Below are positions 35,048-43,400 of a DNA stretch of 64,000 nt, piece after piece; position 1 is the first letter of the stretch; each line of letters opens with the position of its first letter. Made by a program: the position numbers and the translations under genes. The DNA is from JANPJV01 sp031425695 (lineage in GTDB: Bacteria > Pseudomonadota > Gammaproteobacteria > Xanthomonadales > SZUA-5), in assembly GCA_031425695.1 (NCBI GenBank), contig JANPJV010000267.1:1-64000 (forward strand). Reading direction: 5' to 3'. Under the pieces are notes generated by a model. That model made no database searches. It was not told the origin of the DNA and was given only the letters and a program-made list of their open reading frames with translations.

Positions 35048-35988
35048 ACAAGGAAGTTGCCATGGACATGCCGACCATCAGTGTCGTGATCCCGACCTAT
35101 AACAGCCGCCAATATCTCGCAGCCGCGCTCGATTCCGTGCTCGCGCAGGAGTACCCCGCCGAGCTGATCGATATCGTCGTGGTCGACGACGGTTCGCGCG
35201 ACGACAGCGCCTCCATTGCGGAGGCCTATGCGATGCGCAGCCCGACGCGCATCCAGGTGATTCGGCAGGCCAACGCGGGACAGTCCGCAGCCCGTAACGC
35301 CGGTATTGCCGCGACGCGCGGGGAGTTGGTTGCTTTCCTGGACTCCGACGACAGCTGGCAGCCGATGAAGTGCATGTTGCAGGCGGCGCTCTACCGCGCC
35401 CAGCCTGAGGTCGGACTGATTCATTGCGCCTCGCGCTTCGTCGATCCGAAGGGCCATGAGCTCGCCGATTACGTGCGCAAATCCAATACCGCCCAGGGCG
35501 ATGTGCTGCTCGAATTCTTTTGCGATTTCTTCCTGATCACTTCGGCGGTCATGGTGCCGCGACATTGCCTGGACGAGATCGGAGTCTTCGATGAGAGCCT
35601 GCGCATTGGCGAGGACTACGATCTGTTCCTTCGCCTGGTGGCACGCTGGCCGGCCGGCTGCGTGGAAGAGCCGCTGCTCAACCGCACCATCCGCGCCGAC
35701 AGCCTGAGCCGCGAGGACTACGATCACGACGCGCGCATGGACCTCATGATCCTCGAGCGCTTCGTCGACGAACACCCAGAGTTTGCCAGCCGACACCGTG
35801 CCGCGATCAATGCGCGATTGGCGACCTATCACTACGAGTTCGGGTACCGCCTGCTCGACAACGGCCATCTCAAGCGCGCCCGCCGGATGCTCGCGCGCTC
35901 CTTGCGCTACCGCCCGACCCGGGAAGCCGGCAAGGCCTTTCTGCGCAGCCTGATGCCGCGGCGCGCATGGTCATTGGTGCGCGCCTGA
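35044..35988 (+). CDS. family 2 glycosyltransferase
   Basis: The 314-residue GT-A enzyme shows TISVVIPTYNSRQYLAAALDSVLAQEYP, the VVVDDGSRDDS motif, the metal-binding LVAFLDSDDSWQP, and IGEDYDLFLRLVARWPAGCVEEPL. The GTG at 35044 overlaps the galE stop (GTGA). An internal ATG at 35062 is an alternative start that would lose only MNKEVA. It is the last gene of the plus-strand operon before a repeat-A array, which may stabilise or terminate the transcript. Confidence 0.9.
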   Translation: MNKEVAMDMPTISVVIPTYNSRQYLAAALDSVLAQEYPAELIDIVVVDDGSRDDSASIAEAYAMRSPTRIQVIRQANAGQSAARNAGIAATRGELVAFLDSDDSWQPMKCMLQAALYRAQPEVGLIHCASRFVDPKGHELADYVRKSNTAQGDVLLEFFCDFFLITSAVMVPRHCLDEIGVFDESLRIGEDYDLFLRLVARWPAGCVEEPLLNRTIRADSLSREDYDHDARMDLMILERFVDEHPEFASRHRAAINARLATYHYEFGYRLLDNGHLKRARRMLARSLRYRPTREAGKAFLRSLMPRRAWSLVRA

Positions 35989-35996
35989 GGGTTTTG

Positions 35997-36270
35997 GTGG
36001 GTCTGCGCGAGGCGCTGCAGTTGCAGCCTGTGCCTTTGGTGGGTCTGCGCTTTGCGCGGACTCTTTTTGGAAGGGTTGAAGTGGGCCAGCAAGGGCAAAA
36101 GCGTCCGCGCGCAGCGCAGACCCACCACAAGCAAGAGCGTCCGCGTGCAGCGCAGACCCACCACAAGCAAGAGCGTCCGCGCGCAGCGCAGACCCACCAC
36201 AAGCAAGAGCGTCCGTGCGCAGCGCAGCCCCACCACAAGCTAGAGCGTCCGCGCGCGGCGCAGGCCCACC
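35997..36270. repeat. repeat family A array 2 (2 inverted + 5 direct copies)
   Basis: Two inverted copies (GTGGGTCTGCGC type, near 35997 and 36042) are followed by five direct copies of a 36-bp unit from about 36099. The direct copies are nearly identical, with core GTCCGCGCGCAGCGCAGAC. As the period is 12 codons, the array is open in frame with the downstream beta-helix gene and would encode QERPRAAQTHHK repeats. It ends 8 nt before that gene's start. Confidence 0.9.
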
Positions 36271-36278
36271 AAGGGCTG

Positions 36279-37679
36279 ATGCTTGCGTTCGCCCTTGCGT
36301 GTTTGTTCTTCAGCAGTCTGCTTCCAGCCGCCGACTACTACGTCCGCATCGACGGCGGCGATGCCGATGCCTGCAACGGTCGGGTCAATCGTGCCATGCA
36401 GGCAGGCACGACGGATTGCGCCTGGTCGCATCCATTCATTGCACTGCCGCCCGGCAAGCCTGCGCGGATTTCGGGGGGCGACCATCTGCACGTCGCGGCG
36501 GGTGCGTATCGCATGGGGCTCGGCGCGCCCGGCAGTGAAGGGTGCGCGGCGGAGTGGCCCTGGGATTGCCACATGGCGGCGCTGCCCTCGGGCAGGGCCG
36601 GGCAACCGACGCGTGTGAGCGGGGCCGCAGATGACGGCAGTTGCCGCCAGCCGCCGCAGTTGTGGGGCGCCGAGCGCTCAGCCCGGGTACTCAACCTGGC
36701 GGGCAGCAGCCATGTCGAAATCACGTGCCTCGAAATCACCGATCGCAGCAGTTGCGTCGAGCAGCACTGCCATGGCGGCGAATGCAGCGGCGAGGTGCTG
36801 GCGTGCGCGCGCGACAAGCCGCCGTTTGGCGACTGGTCCGGTACCGGTGTATTTGCCAGTGACTCGGTCCATGTGGTCCTGCGCGATCTCAATGTGCACG
36901 GGATGGCGATGCGTGGTTTCCACGCGGGCCGGCTGTCCCACTGGAAGCTCGAACGCGTCAAGATCATCGGCAACGGCTGGTCGGGCTGGGACGGCGATCT
37001 CGGCGAAGCCGGCAGCAGCAACACGGGTGTGATCGAGTTCGAGGACGTTGAGATTGCCTGGAATGGTTGCGCCGAGCGCTACCCGGACGGCCAGCATTTC
37101 GGCTGCTGGGGCCAAACCAGCGGTGGCTATGGAGATGGTCTCGGGACCGCCGCGACCGCCGGTGACTGGCGCTTCGAACGTCTACGTGTGCATCACAACG
37201 CTGCCGACGGCATCGACCTGCTGTATCTGAAGGCGCCGGGCCGCTCGACGCTCACGGCTTCTTCGTTGTACGCAAACGCGGGCAACCAGTTCAAGAGCAC
37301 CGGCGCAGCGCGGATCGTGGACTCGAAGATCGATGGGCGCTGCGGCGACCTGGGCGTCGCTGGCCTGGCGACCCGCGACGGCTGTCGCGCCGGTGGTAAC
37401 AGCATCGTGCTTGCACTCGACGGGCCGGCGCGCGTGTCCGTGGAAAACAACGAGATTCGTGGCCAGGGCGATTGCCTGGTCGTGGTCGAAGGCGGTACCG
37501 ACAGCAGTGAAGTCGCGCTGCGCAACAACCAGCTCGTCGGCAGCCCGCAATGGGCCCACGCCGACAAGCGCAGCTGCGGCTTCTACGCCCACGAAAGTCG
37601 CGCACGCATCGAGCTCGACGGCAACCAGCTGAGCGGCGTGCGCAGCGGCAAGTGTCCGCCGGGGAATCGCTGCAAGTAG
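36279..37679 (+). CDS. secreted right-handed beta-helix protein, tail-less paralog
   Basis: The 466-residue protein has a signal peptide (MLAFALACLFFSSLLPAADYY) and a repetitive parallel beta-helix body. Its body aligns along its length with the protein at 38166; shared blocks include YYVRIDGGDADAC, the WDCxM block, LEITDRSSCVEQHC, NVHGMAMRGFHAGRLS and GCWGQTSGGYGDGLGT. Several Cys pairs probably form disulfides. Unlike its paralog it ends at CPPGNRCK with no IF-tail. The frame continues upstream through the repeat array, but the ATG at 36279 restores a proper signal peptide. A pectate-lyase-like fold without visible catalytic residues suggests carbohydrate binding or modification of the exopolysaccharide. 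Confidence 0.78.
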   Translation: MLAFALACLFFSSLLPAADYYVRIDGGDADACNGRVNRAMQAGTTDCAWSHPFIALPPGKPARISGGDHLHVAAGAYRMGLGAPGSEGCAAEWPWDCHMAALPSGRAGQPTRVSGAADDGSCRQPPQLWGAERSARVLNLAGSSHVEITCLEITDRSSCVEQHCHGGECSGEVLACARDKPPFGDWSGTGVFASDSVHVVLRDLNVHGMAMRGFHAGRLSHWKLERVKIIGNGWSGWDGDLGEAGSSNTGVIEFEDVEIAWNGCAERYPDGQHFGCWGQTSGGYGDGLGTAATAGDWRFERLRVHHNAADGIDLLYLKAPGRSTLTASSLYANAGNQFKSTGAARIVDSKIDGRCGDLGVAGLATRDGCRAGGNSIVLALDGPARVSVENNEIRGQGDCLVVVEGGTDSSEVALRNNQLVGSPQWAHADKRSCGFYAHESRARIELDGNQLSGVRSGKCPPGNRCK

Positions 37680-38165
37680 CGTGGCACTGAGCGCGCGTGG
37701 GGTTGGCTTTTCGCCAAAGTGCGTGTCGCGCCAGCGCCGCGGCTCTTCGCCGACGACCGTCTCGTCCACACACGCGGCGCTGCCGCGATTCAACACTTCC
37801 GCTTGCCGCAACACCTCGCGCGGTCAGAGCCACGCTACCAGAGCCGCGCTCCACACGCGGCTACATGTCGCGCCGCCGCGCGGCGACGCGCACGACCAAA
37901 GCCCCTCCCGAAATCGTAAAAAAAAAGCCGCTTTCAGCGTCGCATAACGCCGCCGTTCAATCGCCGTAAAAGCCAGGTGAAAAACGAGCCTATCGGGCCT
38001 CACGCGCTGAACACAAAGTTCCTTCACGGATGTGAAAGCTATTGTTTTGACACGAGTTTCACATCAAAGTGCGATGTATAGAGCAGGTCAACGCGCGGAC
38101 CAGTCCGCAGTTTGGATTGCACAAATCCTGGACACTGCTACCCATCCGCTACAGAAGGAACATCC
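37680..38165. other. intergenic region holding a shared upstream motif
   Basis: No supported gene. A run of nine A lies near 37917-37925. The motif copy at 38041-38062 (ATTGTTTTGAC, ACG, AGTTTCAC) matches the one at 27794 and sits about 100 nt before the downstream start. Confidence 0.45.
38041..38062 (+). promoter_or_regulatory. shared upstream motif, copy 2
   Basis: ATTGTTTTGAC, three different bases, then AGTTTCAC. Nineteen of 22 positions match the copy at 27794. It contains TTGACA, a good -35 hexamer. Confidence 0.45.
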
Positions 38166-39839
38166 ATGTCAACGAAACAATCGCTGAGCGCTGTCCGCGC
38201 CGGATTTGTACGCGTCGCTGGTGTGATCTTCGCCCTCGCCGCGCTTGGCGCCGCGGGCTCCGCTTCTGCTGCAACCACGTATTACGTCCGCGTCGATGGC
38301 GGCACCACCACCCAGTGCACCGGCCGCAGCGATGCGGCGTACCCGGGCACGGGCTCCGGCCAGGCATGTGCCTGGAATCATCCGTTCCAGGCGCTCCCGC
38401 CGGCCGCGGCCGCGCGCATCGCCGGCGGTGACACGCTGATCATCGGCAGTGGCAGCTACATGATGGGCCTCGGCGCGCCGGGCGCGACCAATTGTGCGCA
38501 GAGCTACAGCTGGGATTGCTACATGGGTTCGGTGCCGAGCGGGATTTCCGCGACGCAGCCGACGCGCATCCTCGGCAAGGGTTACGACGCCGCCTGTCCG
38601 GCCGCGCCGGAGCTTTGGGGTACCGAGCGCGCCTCGATGGTGCTCAACCTGCAGGGCAGCTCGAACGTCGAAGTGTCGTGCCTCGAAATCACCGACCACG
38701 ACAGCTGCGTCGACCAGCATTGCAATGCGGGCAACTGCACCGGTGAGGTATTGGCGTGCAACCGGGCCTCCGCGCCCTGGGGCAAGTGGGCCGGCGTCGG
38801 CATCAAGGCGAGTGACTCGATGAAGGTGTGGCTGCGCGACATCAACGTGCACGGCATGGCGCATCGCGGCGTGCTCGCCGGTCGCCTGACCGATTGGACG
38901 ATGGATCGGATGAAGATTCGCGCCAATGGCTGGGCGGGCTGGGACGGTGACATCGGTGCCAACAGCTCAAACAGCGGGCAGATGCTCTTCCGTCACCTGG
39001 AACTGTCGTGGAATGGTTGTGGCGAGCGTTGGCCGAGCAAGGTGCCTTTCGGCTGCTGGGGCCAGGTGGCGGGTGGTTATGGCGACGGCCTTGGTACCGG
39101 CGCCACTGCGGGCAACTGGGTGATCGAGGACTCCATGATCCACCACAACACGTCTGACGGATTGGACCTGCTGTACATGAGCGCCGGCGGCACCGTGACC
39201 ATTCGTCGCACCTGGGCCGAAGGCAACGCCGGCAACCAGCTGAAGACCAAGGGCAGCTCGACGATCGAGAATTCGGTGGTGGTTGGCAACTGCGCGTACT
39301 TCGTCGGCCACGGCAACATGAAGAGCGGTGACCATTGCCGTGCGCTGGGCAACGCGTTGTCCATTGGCATGACCGCGACCAGTGTCACCAGCATCGTCAA
39401 CAACACCATCAGCAGCCAGGGCGACTGCCTGATCCTGAGCGGTGGTGGTGGCAGCGGTGCGCGCATGACCATTGCCAATAACGTGATGATTGGCGAAATC
39501 GACTATCACCAGCCGAGCGAGCGCAGCTGCGCGATGTACACGGAGGGGACGGAGCAGGTGACGTGGGATCGCAACTTCGTGACCGGCGTCAAGAACTCGA
39601 ACTGTCCGGGCAACAGCCTGTGCTTGGGCCTTCCGCTGATCACCAGCAGCCTTTACAGCAGCTTCAATCCGATCCCGCTTCCGGGCTCGCCGTTGGTCAA
39701 CTCTGCAGCGATTGGCAGGGCGCCATCACTGGACTACAACTCGGTTCCGCGCGACGCACTGCCTGACATTGGCGCAGTCGAATTGGGTACTGAGGGTGGT
39801 GCGCCGATCGATGACATTTTTGCCAACGCGTTCGGTTGA
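38166..39839 (+). CDS. secreted right-handed beta-helix protein with C-terminal tail
   Basis: The 557-residue protein has a signal peptide ending ASA near residue 36. A Cys-rich, parallel beta-helix-like body follows (TYYVRVDGGTTTQCTGRSD, WDCYMGSVPSG, LEITDHDSCVDQHC, GWAGWDGDIGANSSNSGQ, GCWGQVAGGYGDGLGTGAT). It ends with a linker and the tail APIDDIFANAFG. It is a paralog of the 466-residue protein just upstream. The two genes flank a motif-bearing intergenic region. Such proteins next to exopolysaccharide genes may bind, trim or anchor the polymer. No enzyme-specific catalytic triad is recognisable. The ATG at 38166 has an AGAAGGA ribosome site. Confidence 0.82.
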   Translation: MSTKQSLSAVRAGFVRVAGVIFALAALGAAGSASAATTYYVRVDGGTTTQCTGRSDAAYPGTGSGQACAWNHPFQALPPAAAARIAGGDTLIIGSGSYMMGLGAPGATNCAQSYSWDCYMGSVPSGISATQPTRILGKGYDAACPAAPELWGTERASMVLNLQGSSNVEVSCLEITDHDSCVDQHCNAGNCTGEVLACNRASAPWGKWAGVGIKASDSMKVWLRDINVHGMAHRGVLAGRLTDWTMDRMKIRANGWAGWDGDIGANSSNSGQMLFRHLELSWNGCGERWPSKVPFGCWGQVAGGYGDGLGTGATAGNWVIEDSMIHHNTSDGLDLLYMSAGGTVTIRRTWAEGNAGNQLKTKGSSTIENSVVVGNCAYFVGHGNMKSGDHCRALGNALSIGMTATSVTSIVNNTISSQGDCLILSGGGGSGARMTIANNVMIGEIDYHQPSERSCAMYTEGTEQVTWDRNFVTGVKNSNCPGNSLCLGLPLITSSLYSSFNPIPLPGSPLVNSAAIGRAPSLDYNSVPRDALPDIGAVELGTEGGAPIDDIFANAFG

Positions 39840-40168
39840 GCCATGAACATCTATCTTGAGGTGCCTGCCTCTAAAAGCCTTGTCGGTTCCGAGTTGACGC
39901 TCGGTCCGGCGCTGGTGGGTTGGTCGACCACGGTGTCCATACTATGGGGCGCGCTGTCGGTGGGATGTGATCGGAAGGAAATGATTTCATCACGCACCAC
40001 TCACCCGAACCTTATCGCGAAGCACCACCCGGCCGCGCCGGCGATGACGGCGGCAACGCTGGTATTGGTCGAGCAAATACCGGGGCAGACGCATCGATTG
40101 AACTGAGGTAGCAGTGGACGACGGCTCCGAGGAATGCAGGCTGAATGATTCCTCGGTGACCGCTCTGA
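39840..40168. other. intergenic region between convergent genes
   Basis: A short frame at 39843-40106 (87 codons) begins 3 nt after the preceding stop, but its translation has no recognisable features. I see no gene here. A small inverted repeat GAGGAATGCAGG...TGATTCCTC near 40130-40155 could terminate transcription. Confidence 0.4.
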
Positions 40169-40170
40169 CG

Positions 40171-40389
40171 GTGGTAGGCCTGCGCTGTGCGCCGACGCTC
40201 GTACCTGACTCAGCAAAAGCGTCCGCGCATAGACCCACCAAATGCAAAGCGTTCGCGTGCACCGCAGACCCAGCGAATGCAAAGCGTCCGCGCATAGCGC
40301 AGACCCACCAAATGCAGAGCGCCCGCGCATAGCGCAGACCCACCAAATGCAAAGCGTCCGCGCATAGCGCAGACCCACCAAATGCAAAG
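40171..40389. repeat. repeat family A array 3 (1 inverted + 5 direct copies)
   Basis: A diverged inverted copy (GGCCTGCGCTGTGCGCCGACGC) at 40171 is followed by five direct copies. The typical unit is GTCCGCGCATAGCGCAGACC plus CACCAAATGCAAAG, with a 35-bp period, and one copy has a 9-bp deletion. It lies between two convergent genes. The copies within this array are more alike to each other (CATAG core, AAATGCAAAG linker) than to other arrays, which indicates local amplification. Confidence 0.88.
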
Positions 40390-40419
40390 CGCCCGGCAGT
40401 CATACCGGGTGCGAATGCC

Positions 40420-43400
40420 TCACTCGAAACCGTTGGCGAAGATCGTCCCGCCGCCACCGCCACCCGTCACCGTGCGAATCTCCATCGCGTTCACGGCCGG
40501 GTTTTCGATTCCATGGAGAAAGCTCAGGTCGAGCGTGCCATCGTTGATGGTCACCGTGGTCGAAATCATCATCGCGCCCTTCGCTCCGGCGGTCGCGTAG
40601 CGATCGATGTTGGCGAAGCCGGGCGGGACCAGGCCTTCGACGGTGACGTCGAAGGTGCGCTGGTTGGCGCCGGTGATCCCGCTATACAGCTCGGCAAAGT
40701 AAAGGCGCACCTCGACCTCGGTCCCGTTCGTAACGGGGAAGCTCCAGCGCATCTCGTTGGCATCGGCCCCGTCCCAGCGTTCATCCTGGAAGACCGCGGA
40801 CGGCACATGACTCGGTACCGACGCATGGCTCATGTTGATCGGGCCCGGGTAGGCGCTGCCATCGCTGTCGCTGAACTGCCCCTCACCGCCAGCGACGCGC
40901 CAGGATGACGGCGCGGCCAGGGAATCGGCGGCCCAGTTGGCCCCTCCGTCGATCGCCGCAACCTGTGGACCGCCGACATTGATTCGGTAGAGGACGCCGA
41001 CGGCGGCCGAATTGCCGGCCCCGCTCAGTACCGTCTGCAGTGGCGTCCGCCCGGGCGACAGGATCGAAAGCGTCGCCATGCGAGTGCCTCCCACCTGTGG
41101 CGTGAACTCGACCTGGACCTGCACGCTCGCACCTGGCGCGATGATGATCGGTAGCGTGTTCGGGCTGAGGACACGGAAGTCCGGGTTGCCGCTGAAGGTG
41201 AATCCGCTGACGATGACGCCCTGGTCGCCCCCACTGACGCTGACCGTCAGCGGCAGCACGCGCGCGCTCCCGGTAATCACTTGGCCGAAATCCAGGCTGG
41301 TAGGTGCTTGCAGCACGCTGGTGTCGATGGCAGTGCCCTGCGGCGGAGCGTTGCCGAACAGATAGAGCGCTTCGAGATCGAGCGGCGCGCCAGTCGGGCC
41401 TCCACGTTGCGAGGAACCTGCCGCGACGTAGAAACCGGACCCATTGACGATGGCCTGGGTCGCATGGCGCGGCGTGCGCATCGGCGCCACCGTGCGCCAG
41501 GTCCTGGCGGTCAGGTCCATGGCATGGGTTTCGGCATGCGCACTGGACTGCAACCCACTTTCACCACCGGCGACGATGATCTCGTTGCCGACGATCGCTG
41601 TCGCCGCGGCGGCGCGCGGAATCGGCAGGTTCGAAGCTGCCGGGAGCGTCGTCCAGCTGTTGCTCGCGATGTCGTAGACGTCGACCGGGGCGATCGTGTC
41701 ATCGAAGATGTCACCGTCCGCGCCGGCATTCGAGTCGCGGCCGCCGACCGCATAGATCTTGCCCAGGTGGGCGACCGCGAAGAAATGGTCGCGTGGGTTC
41801 GGGATCGGTGCCAGCGCGGCGAAGGTGCCGGTCGCAGGGTCATAGACATCGACCAGCGGCGATACCGGGCCATTGTGGCCGGTGGTGTTGCCGCTGACGA
41901 GGTAGATCTTGCCGCCGACTGCGACCGCGCCGCCACCACCGCGCAGGCGTCCGGCCGGCATGGCGGGTCCGATGGTCCACACGTCTGCTGCCGGGTCATA
42001 GATCCAGACGTTCGCTGACTCGGGTTCGGAGCAGCATTCGCCGGTCATTGCGCCAACCGTATAGATCAGGCCGTTGAGCTCGACCGCCTGAAAATGGTGC
42101 AGCTTGATTGGCGACGAGGCGCGTGTCTGCCACACACCAGTCGCGAGATCGTAGCTGCGCACGGCGTTCGATTCACGGCCGCCGACGATGTAGAAAGCGT
42201 CGCCGGCCTGGACGAAGCCGCCCTCGTGGCGGGTCTGGTCGAAGTTGGCGATCTCTACCCACTGCCCAGGACCGCTGCCGGCGCTGTAGCTGACGTCGAA
42301 GTAGTCCCAGGTCGCACCGTAGCTCGGCGCGCTCGCGCCCCGGGTGGCGATCGTGCCAATCGCAAGCCCGTTGGCATCGCTCGGGTTGAGCCAGGCCAGC
42401 GGGATGTTGAGCGGGGAACCGAGTGCATGGCTCACGGTGTCAGTGCCCAGGATCACACGGGGCTGCACCGCGCCCGTCTGGGCATTGACCGCGAGCAGGA
42501 AGTCGACCGAGCCCGCGTTGAGGATGTTGGCACCGCCCCAGGCGCTCGACGTGTATTGCTGGGTGCTGGCAACGCCGTTGCTCTCGAGGGTCACGCGCAC
42601 GACGCCGGCGCCGGCGCCGTCGCCACCAAGCACGATGCGCAGATAGTTGTCCTGGTCACCATTGCCGAGATAGATCCCGTAGGCCTGCGTCGCTTGAGGC
42701 GTGCTCGCACCGCCTCCGATCGCGAAGAACGGCGGGCGAATACGCGCCCGGACCACGAACGGCGGACTGCTGGTGTGGGCATCGACGCCGAACTGGAACG
42801 CGTATTCCTGCGTATTGGCGGCACCGCTGGCATCACCGCTACTGACCGCTTCAACGGTCAGCTGGCCGACCGCGCCACCGGCGGCGAGGAGCTCGTCGTC
42901 GAACTGCTGCAGCCAGGTGGTCGTGCCGTTGCGCGGCAGCATGAGCCCGGTGAAGCCGAGGCCGAACAGGCCAGTGCCAGGATCGTTGGCAAACAGCGGA
43001 TAGTGCAGTGGCAGCGACGTGGACAGCCCATTCTGCGCATCCAGTGCGAAGACGTCATTGATGTCGAGAACGCTGTCGTTGTCGTCGTCGGGATCGTTGA
43101 GGTCGGAGGTCAGGTCGCGGTCGAAATCATCCGGGGTGCTGCCGGCGGAGCAGGGGTTGGTGCCGTTGTCCTGTTCATCGCCGTTGGTGTAGCCGTCGCC
43201 ATCGGAGTCTTCGGTGGGAATGTTCGGGTTGCAGGTGGCACCCGTCGGTTCGAAGACCATCACGTTGTTGGCGCCATAGGTGGCCACCCAGATCGTGCCC
43301 GGGAAAATCGCCCCGTTGCCCTGGGCGGTCACGTCCAGCGGCTGCGAGCCGAAGCCGCCCAGCAGTACTTCGCACTTGCCGATCGAGGCGCCGTCGTCCG

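Noticed and set aside
35997..36270. CRISPR array
   Set aside because: The regular 36-bp period looks CRISPR-like, but the units are contiguous with no unique spacers, the first copies are inverted, and there are no cas genes.
39843..40106. 87-codon frame after the beta-helix gene
   Set aside because: No signal, domain or ribosome site, and the translation is featureless.
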